A DNA stretch of 11,112 nucleotides from Candidatus Bathyarchaeota archaeon (GTDB lineage Archaea; Thermoproteota; Bathyarchaeia; TCS64): assembly GCA_020697635.1 (NCBI GenBank), contig JAEHCT010000028.1, forward strand, positions 1 through 11,112. The letters run 5' to 3'. Below the pieces are notes generated by a model, which did not search any database, had not been told where the DNA came from, and saw only the letters and a program-made list of their open reading frames with translations. Shown here in pieces: positions 5,707-11,112 of the stretch (the first letter of the stretch is position 1; the number at the start of each line of letters is the position of its first letter). A program made the position numbers and the translations under genes.

Positions 5707-6666
5707 CTATTCGCCGCCGTACTTCATAGCGAGGCCGTCGATGTAGCCGAGGGTCTCCTGGCTGAAGCTCTTCAGCCCTCGCATGTTTGCGGCTTCGTCG
5801 TATGCCCTGATGAAGCCGAGGGGGTCTCCGACGGTCTCCAAGAGCCTCTCCTTGCCCAGAACCTCTATTATGGTATTCGCCATGTAGTGTCCAGTCGGGT
5901 GCCCCGCCCTCGGCGGGGTCATGCGGAGCATCCTCGAGAGTTCGCTCGTGTCATCGGTGATCGCGATCTTCCGAATGAGTCTGTCCATCTCCTGGATCAC
6001 CCAAGGGGAGTCAGCGACGTGTTCGTCGCGCGACGGGTACGCTAAGGTGAATATCTGGTCGGCTATCCCCTCCTCGTTGAGCTGCCTGAGAACCCACATG
6101 ATGTCGCTGTCTTTAGGCTCCATGTCCTCAGGGTCGTATACGTAGAACCTTCTGGCCACGTTGTGGAACAGCTCGTGGGCGAGGAGGTCGCCGAAGTCTG
6201 TTCCAAGGCTCATGGCGAAAAGCGGGTCGATCACGACGGTCTCGTATCCCCTGGAGTCCATGTCGAAAACAGCGAAAGCCACGACGGGGCTTCCCTCCCC
6301 GTCGGATGGAATCCATTCCCTGACCTTCGAAACGGGGCCTTCGATGAAGCCTTCCCTCTTCTCGAGGTTGGATATCCAGGCCTCCAGCTCCTGTCTCCTC
6401 TCAGCTACGTCGACGTAGTGTTTGACGTACCAGTCGCCCATGTTCACGGCCTTCTCCCTGGCGGCCTCCGACGATGGCTTGTAGGCTAGTCTGTACTTCT
6501 CCTGGAAGAAGCTGGGCTTGAACTCTGGGGATAAAGCCTCGTAGCCCGCGGAGCCCAGCAGCTCATCCCACTGATGCTTCGGGGGCTCCCTATCGGCTTG
6601 TAGCACATCTACTATCCTCCAGAAAACGTTCACCCCGCCGAACTCGAACACAGGATCCATTTCCAT
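5707..6666 (-). CDS. HExxH zinc metallopeptidase-like protein (DUF5700/DUF2268-type)
   Basis: The 319-residue protein carries a gluzincin-like active site: LLAHELFHNVARRF with zinc ligands H164 and H168 and catalytic E165, then NEEGIAD (197-203), where E198 or E199 would be the third ligand about 30 residues later. GHPTGHYMANTI (255-266) is another pattern I associate with the putative zinc peptidases filed under DUF5700. A helical N-terminal domain (1-120) precedes the catalytic part. No signal peptide, lipobox or membrane helix is seen, so the protein looks cytosolic. It is the second gene of a minus-strand unit, 10 bp after the FrlD-like kinase, and its stop abuts the deglycase stop. It may release amino acids or short peptides from glycated substrates, or act unrelatedly. 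Family membership is by motif only. The start may be ATG 6666 or the next in-frame ATG at 6660. Confidence 0.75.
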   Translation of the reverse strand: MEMDPVFEFGGVNVFWRIVDVLQADREPPKHQWDELLGSAGYEALSPEFKPSFFQEKYRLAYKPSSEAAREKAVNMGDWYVKHYVDVAERRQELEAWISNLEKREGFIEGPVSKVREWIPSDGEGSPVVAFAVFDMDSRGYETVVIDPLFAMSLGTDFGDLLAHELFHNVARRFYVYDPEDMEPKDSDIMWVLRQLNEEGIADQIFTLAYPSRDEHVADSPWVIQEMDRLIRKIAITDDTSELSRMLRMTPPRAGHPTGHYMANTIIEVLGKERLLETVGDPLGFIRAYDEAANMRGLKSFSQETLGYIDGLAMKYGGE

Positions 6667-6676
6667 CCGCCCCGCG

Positions 6677-7477
6677 TTACCCGCTCCAAGCGCCTAAACG
6701 TGTACAGATGTCCCTAGCAGCCTCATGACCCTTTAAAATGGCTTCCGGTATGGCCTCGCCCCGCAGTCTGGCGCATAGAAAGCCAGCGATATAACCGTCC
6801 CCCGCACCCAACGTGTCCACGACCTCCACGGGTGAGGCCTCGCCGCGATACAGGTCCTCGCCATCATAGACCAATGACCCGTGCTCCCCGAGAGTCATAA
6901 CGACCAACCCCGGGGTTCTCTCCTTCAGCTCCCGTATCTTGTGCTCCGGGTCGACACCGTCGCGGATGAGGCCGCCCCCGGAGAAGAAACTATAGTCTAG
7001 GCTGGGCATTATCTCTGTCCTCGGGTCGTCGAGCTGTGAGGAGAAGTCGCAGCTCAGCTTCACTCCGTGACTCTCCCTCATCCACTCGGCGTGCTTCCTT
7101 CCGAAGCCCCACACTGTGAAGTGGACGAGGTCGTACCCCGAGACGTCTGGGAGGCTCTCTCTGGGTAGTACCGCGTTCATCTGCACCCCCTCACGGTAGT
7201 CGGCGAAGACGCGTTCACCGTCCCTCACGAGTATTGTGGTGACAGCCGTCTCGCCTTCCTTCCTAAGCAGCAGCGATGTGCCCAGCCCCTGCGCCTGTAT
7301 CTGGTTGACCATGAAGTCGCCTTCGCCGTCTAATCCCAGCACGCCGACGTAGTCCGCCTCGACGCCGGGCAGCCTGGAGGCGTAGACGGCGACGTTGAGG
7401 GCGTTGCCGCCGGGGAACCTTCTCCCAAGCTCCACGTAGTGGTCCACGCAGTTGTCCCCGACTGCCAGCAGCCTCAA
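6677..7477 (-). CDS. frlD: PfkB-family fructosamine 6-kinase (FrlD-like)
   Basis: The 266-residue protein is a ribokinase/PfkB sugar kinase. Signature 1 is GGNALNVAV (23-31). Signature 2 is DTLGAGDGYIAGF (221-233), with D227 as catalytic base and GAGD as anion hole. VVMTLGEHGS (192-201) is the nucleotide-binding strand. The segments LLAVGDNCVDHY (3-14) and ADYREGVQ (92-99) resemble remembered E. coli FrlD (GDNCVD, GDYTEGV), which phosphorylates fructoselysine on carbon 6, and the length agrees with FrlD at about 261. I place the start at TTG 7477 because GGGTGA (7483-7488) lies five bases upstream and FrlD starts at this point. GTG 7486 is an alternative. The frame continues open to 7624, but that stretch is antisense to a nitroreductase remnant and adds nothing family-like. 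It leads the two-gene unit with the peptidase and provides the substrate for the deglycase. Confidence 0.82.
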   Translation of the reverse strand: MRLLAVGDNCVDHYVELGRRFPGGNALNVAVYASRLPGVEADYVGVLGLDGEGDFMVNQIQAQGLGTSLLLRKEGETAVTTILVRDGERVFADYREGVQMNAVLPRESLPDVSGYDLVHFTVWGFGRKHAEWMRESHGVKLSCDFSSQLDDPRTEIMPSLDYSFFSGGGLIRDGVDPEHKIRELKERTPGLVVMTLGEHGSLVYDGEDLYRGEASPVEVVDTLGAGDGYIAGFLCARLRGEAIPEAILKGHEAARDICTRLGAWSG

Positions 7478-7482
7478 CCCTT

Positions 7483-7523
7483 TCACCCAGACGTATAGAA
7501 TTGTTCCAAGGATACCTATATGG
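7483..7523 (-). promoter_or_regulatory. Ribosome binding site and TATA-like box for the FrlD-like kinase
   Basis: On the minus strand, CCATATAGG (7515-7523) predicts transcription start near 7493, and GGGTGA (7483-7488) then acts as ribosome binding site for the TTG at 7477. An upstream CTTTATAGC (7547-7555) is a second possible box. Both boxes overlap the plus-strand nitroreductase remnant, so the kinase promoter appears to occupy decayed coding DNA. Confidence 0.35.
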
Positions 7524-7618
7524 TGTACGATTTGGAGCGTATAGACGCTATAAAGGGCAGGAAGAGCATAAGGCGGTTCAAGACGGAGCCCGTATCCATG
7601 AAGCTCCTCTACCCCTGA
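7520..7618 (+). pseudogene. Truncated nitroreductase N-terminal remnant
   Basis: A 32-codon frame from ATG 7520 to TGA 7618 reads a nitroreductase-family N-terminus: VYDLERIDAIKGRKSIRRF (residues 2-20), then KTEPVS. In that family the first helix reads roughly AIxxRRSIRxFxxxPV, where the arginines bind FMN phosphate, and about 150-200 further residues follow. Here homology ends after PVS; the frame reads MKLLYP and stops. I found no continuation in the other plus frames up to 7867. A TATA-like GTATAGAA at 7493-7500 is spaced for leaderless start at this ATG, which suggests a once functional gene. It overlaps the promoter region of the minus-strand kinase. A functional micro-protein is very unlikely; a deletion remnant is the best reading. 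Confidence 0.65.
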
Positions 7619-7867
7619 TATCAACCCGAGAACTTTTCTGTCTCCTCTGCGGCGGAAACAACATCACCATAACCACTTCGGAGACCAAAAAGCTCACAGC
7701 CACCCCCAGAACACCGTACACTACTCCCGAGGCAGAGACTGTACCAGAAAACACCTACTAACCCCAATAAATATGCAAACCAAGCCCCATGTTAATAAGG
7801 CACTGAGTCACCGCTCATCGTTACCACCAAAGTAGAAATACCCAAAAAACCCAATAATCCACAAGAG
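7619..7867. other. Gap without a recognisable gene
   Basis: After the nitroreductase remnant there are 249 bp with no gene I can support. The plus strand is strikingly rich in A and C and poor in G. An open plus frame runs to 7761 (ending PEAETVPENTY) but resembles no family and its only start is a TTG far upstream. Candidate promoter elements for the operon at 7868 are GTTAATAAGG (7791-7800) and the weaker GTAGAAATAC (7832-7841); the second would give an almost leaderless transcript. Confidence 0.4.
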
Positions 7868-9010
7868 ATGAGGATTGCAGTCATCGCCGACGACCTGACG
7901 GGAGCCCTCGACACAGGCGTCCAGTTCCGCCAATGGGGCTATACGGTTCAGCTCACAGACACCCCAGAAAATGGCACCGCCGAAGTAACCATCACAAACA
8001 CAGATACACGTAACAAGACCCCCGGACAAGCCTACCAGACCACATACGCTGTAGCCATTAAGCTCCGAGACCGCGACATCATCTACAAGAAAACCGACAG
8101 CACCCTCAGAGGAAACCCCGGACCCGAACTCCAAGCCCTCCTAGACGCCACCGGCGAAACACAAGCCATACTCACACCCACATATCCACCCACCAAGCGT
8201 AGAGTCAAAGACGGCCACCTCTACATCGCGGAAAAACCCATCACAGAAACCGAGTACATCCATGAATACCGCCGAAAAACCAGCTACATACCAGAAATAC
8301 TGGACACAGAGACACCAGTACACAGCGTCAAGAACGTGGCCAGTGTCCCGAAGACAGGCATAACCGTGATCGACTCCAAGACCGAGCAAGACCTACAGAG
8401 GATAGCCGCCAAACACACCCGAGTAATGGCAGGCTCAGCGGGGCTAGCCGACGCCCTATGCCAGACACTCAGAAGCCCCCCGCCGGTGCTGACAGTCATA
8501 GGAAGCACGCGGACAGAAACGAGACGACAGGCAGAACTGCTCTGTGAAAGGCTGGGCGCGGTCTCGATCCCCTTGAACAACATTAAAGCACTCAACCATA
8601 CCCCCCAAAAAGAAACAATGCAAAAGGCGAAAAACGCACTGAACAAGGGACACGACGTAATACTCACATCAACCCCCACCCCAGAGGTCATAGATCAAAC
8701 GCGAGCAGAAGCCAAACGACTAAACATTACACCCCAAGAACTCGAAGCCCGCATAACAACAGCTCTAGCGGAGGCAACAGAAAGCCTCTTGACCCAGAGC
8801 CTATCAGGCATAATCATCACAGGCGGCGCAACCGCCCTAGCCGTCACCGAGAAACTCGGGACCAGAAACATCGAGATCCTGGACGAGGTTCAACCCGGAG
8901 TACCGGTCCTCAAGCTAGACCACCTCCCGGCTGTAACCAAGGCAGGGGGATTCGGCCAACCGGACACCCTCATCCAAGCCACACAGTACCTAAAGAGGAG
9001 ACACAGATGA
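7868..9010 (+). CDS. Four-carbon acid sugar kinase (DUF1537 family; threonate/erythronate/3-oxo-tetronate kinase type)
   Basis: The 380-residue protein phosphorylates the 4-hydroxyl of a four-carbon acid sugar such as D-threonate, D-erythronate or 3-oxo-tetronate, judged by family. The N-terminal substrate domain has ADDLTGALDTGVQF (7-20) and KKTDSTLRGN (74-83). The C-terminal nucleotide domain has GSAGLA (189-194), IGSTRTETRRQAELL (211-225), GGATA (319-323) and VTKAGGFG (356-363). It is somewhat shorter than bacterial DtnK/DenK proteins of about 420 residues, but all signature motifs are intact. It overlaps the start of pdxA2 by four bases (ATGA), so the two are translationally coupled. The pairing points to D-threonate or D-erythronate kinase rather than 3-oxo-tetronate kinase. 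Codon use is unusually rich in A and C (AAA, ACA, CCC, AAC) compared with the genes at 1559-7477, which may indicate separate origin. No strong ribosome binding site precedes the ATG. Confidence 0.9.
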   Translation: MRIAVIADDLTGALDTGVQFRQWGYTVQLTDTPENGTAEVTITNTDTRNKTPGQAYQTTYAVAIKLRDRDIIYKKTDSTLRGNPGPELQALLDATGETQAILTPTYPPTKRRVKDGHLYIAEKPITETEYIHEYRRKTSYIPEILDTETPVHSVKNVASVPKTGITVIDSKTEQDLQRIAAKHTRVMAGSAGLADALCQTLRSPPPVLTVIGSTRTETRRQAELLCERLGAVSIPLNNIKALNHTPQKETMQKAKNALNKGHDVILTSTPTPEVIDQTRAEAKRLNITPQELEARITTALAEATESLLTQSLSGIIITGGATALAVTEKLGTRNIEILDEVQPGVPVLKLDHLPAVTKAGGFGQPDTLIQATQYLKRRHR

Positions 9011-10044
9011 AACCCAAGATAGCCATCACCCTCGGAGACCCCGCGGGCATCGGCCCAGAGATAATCGCAAAAACCTTGGCAGACCCAGAGACATACAGGA
9101 TCTGCAACCCGCTGGTGGTCGGCGAGGGCCACGCCATGCAGATGGGAATAGAGGTAGCCGGACAGAGCCTCAAGATCAACTCTATAGAGAAACCCGAGGA
9201 GGCCAGATTCAGTCATGGAACCATCGATCTTATAGACCTCAAAAACCTCGACCCGACGAAGATCGAGATGGGTAAATCTGCAGCCATGACCGGGGCGGCC
9301 AGCGCCCAGTACGTCATACGCGCAGCAGATCTAGCGTTAGCAGGAAAAGTAGACGTCATAGTAACCGCGCCGCTTAACAAGGAAGCCATGCACATGGGCG
9401 GATACAGCTATCCCGGACACACGGAGCTGCTGGCCGAGAAGTCAGGCGCCAGCGAGTACGCCATGATGCTCGCCACGGGAAACCTCAGGGTAGTCCACGC
9501 CACCACCCATATACCATTCAGGGAAATCACGGATCACCTCACCACGGAACGAATATTCAGCACCATCCACATCGCAAGGGATGCATGCCTGAGCCTAGGA
9601 ATAGAGAACCCCAGAATAGCGGTGGCCGGGCTCAACCCACACAGCGGCGACGGCGGCATATTCGGGGACGAAGAGGAACGCATCATCAAACCCGCCATCA
9701 TGGAAGCGGTAGAAGAGGGCTTAGACGTGGATGGACCGGTACCGGCTGACACGGTGTTCGGTAGGGCGGCAGGAGGACAATACGACATCGTGGTCGCCCT
9801 CTACCACGACCAGGGCCACATACCGGTCAAGCTCCTCGGCATGAAATACGATGAATCCACAGGTAAATGGGAGAGCGTCAGCGGCGTGAACATAACCCTC
9901 GGCCTCAGCTTCATACGAACTTCGGTAGACCACGGCACAGCCTACGGCAAGGCAGGCAGAAGAGAGGGAACCGCCAACCCGGATAGCCTCAAGGAAGCCA
10001 TCCGCTACGCCGTCCAGATGGCAGATGCACGAAAAAACCAATAA
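9007..10044 (+). CDS. pdxA2: PdxA2-type D-threonate/D-erythronate 4-phosphate dehydrogenase
   Basis: The 345-residue protein is a complete PdxA-family dehydrogenase. In the PdxA2 branch it oxidises 4-phospho-D-threonate or -erythronate with NAD at C3, and the product decarboxylates to dihydroxyacetone phosphate. Seen are TLGDPAGIGPEI (8-19), TAPLNKEA (120-127), GHTELLA (137-143), metal ligands H168 (TTHIPF), H212 (NPHSGDGG) and H267 (YHDQGH), and the NAD-region motif FIRTSVDHGTA (302-312). A loop of about a dozen residues (280-292, YDESTGKWESVSG) is longer than in E. coli PdxA; I recall similar loops in other members. Vitamin B6 synthesis in archaea normally uses PdxS/PdxT, and the adjoining acid sugar kinase supports catabolic use. 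It starts inside the kinase stop (ATGA) and is followed after 22 bp by a LarA-like gene. Confidence 0.9.
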   Translation: MKPKIAITLGDPAGIGPEIIAKTLADPETYRICNPLVVGEGHAMQMGIEVAGQSLKINSIEKPEEARFSHGTIDLIDLKNLDPTKIEMGKSAAMTGAASAQYVIRAADLALAGKVDVIVTAPLNKEAMHMGGYSYPGHTELLAEKSGASEYAMMLATGNLRVVHATTHIPFREITDHLTTERIFSTIHIARDACLSLGIENPRIAVAGLNPHSGDGGIFGDEEERIIKPAIMEAVEEGLDVDGPVPADTVFGRAAGGQYDIVVALYHDQGHIPVKLLGMKYDESTGKWESVSGVNITLGLSFIRTSVDHGTAYGKAGRREGTANPDSLKEAIRYAVQMADARKNQ

Positions 10045-10066
10045 GCCCACATGACTCCATCAAACC

Positions 10067-11112
10067 ATGCCGCTCCCAAAGATGGCTAAAGTCAGACAGG
10101 TATTCGACCAACCAGAAATCAAAGACATACCCGCGAAGATAAGAGAGGAACTGGAAAGGAAACGCCTGAAAGACCGGGTGAAACCCGGGCAACGAATCGC
10201 CGTAACCGCCGGGAGCAGGGGCGTCTCGAACATACCCGTGATTTTCAAGACCATAGTCGCCGAGCTTAAAGCGGTTGAAGCAGAGCCCTTCCTCGTACCC
10301 GCCATGGGGAGCCACGGAGGAGCCACCCCTAAGGGCCAGATCCAGGTACTCCACAGCCTCGGCGTAACAGAGGAATCGGTGGGGGCACCCATCGAGGCCA
10401 GCATGGAGGTAGAGGCTGTCGGGTCCCTCCCGGACGGGATAGAGATCTACCTCAGCCGCATAGCCCTAGAGGCCGATGGGATATTCGTCGTGGGCAGAGT
10501 CAAGCCTCACACCGACTTCAAAGGTGAGATCGAGTCGGGGCTACTCAAGATGATGGCCATAGGGCTCGGCAACCAGAAAGGAGCCGAGATGATCCACTGG
10601 CATCGATATGACGGCTACCACCGTATACTGCCTGAGGCGGGCAGACTCATCGCGGAGAAAACCAACGTCGTCATGGGGCTGGCTCTACTGGAGAACGCCC
10701 ACCACAAGACCGCTGAGATACACGCGTTATACCCGGAAGAGTTCTACGAGAAAGAAAAACATCTGCTGGAGACAGCGAAAGATCTCCTTCCAAGGCTCCC
10801 CTTCAAGGACATCGATGTATTGGTGGTTGAGGAGCTAGGGAAAAACATCAGCGGCGTGGGCATGGACACCAACGTCACGGGCAGGTTCTGGATGCCCGGC
10901 GAACACGACTCCAGGGCCCCCAGCGTCAAGAAGCTGGCCGTGCTCGACCTCACAGAGGAGACCCACGGCAACGCCATCGGCATCGGGCTGGCGGATGTAA
11001 CCACCAGAAGAGCCTACGAGAAGATCGACTACCGCCAGACATACGTAAACTGTCTTACACAGGGAAGCGGCGAGACAGGCAAGATACCCCCATTCCTCGC
11101 CAACGACAGGGA
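10067..11112 (+). CDS. LarA-like (DUF2088) hydroxyacid racemase/epimerase family protein, 3' end beyond window
   Basis: At least 348 codons are open to the right edge without a stop; full LarA proteins are about 425 residues, so about 80 are missing. LarA enzymes use a nickel-pincer nucleotide to invert 2-hydroxyacids. Landmarks include PAMGSHGGAT (78-87) with H83 at the place of LarA H108, RVKPHTDFKGEIESG (144-158) with H148 near LarA H174, then K161 and H177, whose 16-residue spacing matches the cofactor-linking K184 and nickel ligand H200 of Lactobacillus LarA. This alignment is from memory; the gap between H148 and K161 (13 rather than 10) shows divergence. The start at ATG 10067 is 22 bp after pdxA2; ATG 10082 is also possible. 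Operon position suggests an acid sugar epimerase supplying the kinase. No larB, larC or larE cofactor gene lies in the window. Confidence 0.82.
   Translation, partial: MPLPKMAKVRQVFDQPEIKDIPAKIREELERKRLKDRVKPGQRIAVTAGSRGVSNIPVIFKTIVAELKAVEAEPFLVPAMGSHGGATPKGQIQVLHSLGVTEESVGAPIEASMEVEAVGSLPDGIEIYLSRIALEADGIFVVGRVKPHTDFKGEIESGLLKMMAIGLGNQKGAEMIHWHRYDGYHRILPEAGRLIAEKTNVVMGLALLENAHHKTAEIHALYPEEFYEKEKHLLETAKDLLPRLPFKDIDVLVVEELGKNISGVGMDTNVTGRFWMPGEHDSRAPSVKKLAVLDLTEETHGNAIGIGLADVTTRRAYEKIDYRQTYVNCLTQGSGETGKIPPFLANDR

Noticed and set aside
7478..7624. N-terminal extension of the FrlD-like kinase, including an apparently hydrophobic segment
   Set aside because: FrlD proteins begin at the LLAVGD strand, a GGGTGA ribosome binding site fits the TTG at 7477, and the extension is the antisense of a nitroreductase fragment.
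7501..7761. Plus-strand 86-codon frame in the kinase-operon gap
   Set aside because: It needs a TTG start with no ribosome binding site, runs out of frame with the nitroreductase remnant, and has no family resemblance.
9007..10044. Vitamin B6 biosynthesis role (PdxA proper) for the dehydrogenase
   Set aside because: It is coupled to an acid sugar kinase and archaea normally make pyridoxal phosphate through PdxS/PdxT, so the PdxA2 catabolic role fits better.
9721..10354. Antisense frames opposite pdxA2 and the LarA-like gene
   Set aside because: They are shadows of two well-conserved genes; the LarA-like gene remains open to the window edge on the plus strand.
1..11112. CRISPR array, insertion sequence or integrated element near the tRNA gene
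   Set aside because: I found no regularly spaced repeats, transposase, integrase or duplicated tRNA 3' end in the window.

Overview
This window reads as a chromosomal segment of an archaeon. It carries a full transcription factor B (TFB), a DUF2153-type protein known to me only from archaea, TATA-like boxes 20-40 bp upstream of many starts, short or absent leaders, GGTG-type ribosome binding sites, and dense gene packing with abutting or overlapping stop codons. The gene content fits the TACK group, and Bathyarchaeia is my best guess. That placement is inference: no rRNA or ribosomal protein is present to settle it.

Layout. Positions 66-1471 hold a small charged helical protein (-), a class II tRNA-Ser(GGA) with encoded CCA (-), a DUF2153-like protein (+) and a flavin split-barrel protein (-). 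Positions 1559-3432 hold an M19 dipeptidase (+) that meets a divergent nucleoside phosphorylase of the methylthioadenosine phosphorylase family (-), with overlapping stop codons. Positions 3433-4620 hold a promoter-rich gap, a possible 38-residue hydrophobic small ORF, and TFB (+).

Positions 4687-7477 hold what I consider the first notable system. A SIS-domain sugar-phosphate deglycase of the FrlB/FraB type (+) faces a two-gene minus-strand unit made of a FrlD-like PfkB kinase and an HExxH zinc metallopeptidase-like protein. In bacteria the FrlB/FrlD pair takes apart fructosamines (Amadori products such as fructoselysine or fructose-asparagine) by phosphorylating carbon 6 and then releasing glucose 6-phosphate plus the amino compound. 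A peptidase beside the pair suggests salvage of glycated peptides or proteins, with the nearby M19 dipeptidase as a possible helper.

The gap at 7478-7867 contains a 32-codon remnant of a nitroreductase N-terminus lying antisense over the kinase promoter.

Positions 7868-11112 hold the second system, a tight plus-strand operon of a DUF1537 four-carbon acid sugar kinase, a PdxA2-type dehydrogenase (ATGA overlap) and a LarA/DUF2088-like protein cut by the window edge. Kinase plus PdxA2 is the known bacterial route from D-threonate or D-erythronate to dihydroxyacetone phosphate. The LarA-like protein could be an epimerase that feeds the correct stereoisomer. Both systems end in central sugar phosphates, so this region looks like accessory carbon scavenging next to housekeeping genes. 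I saw no CRISPR array, insertion sequence or rRNA.
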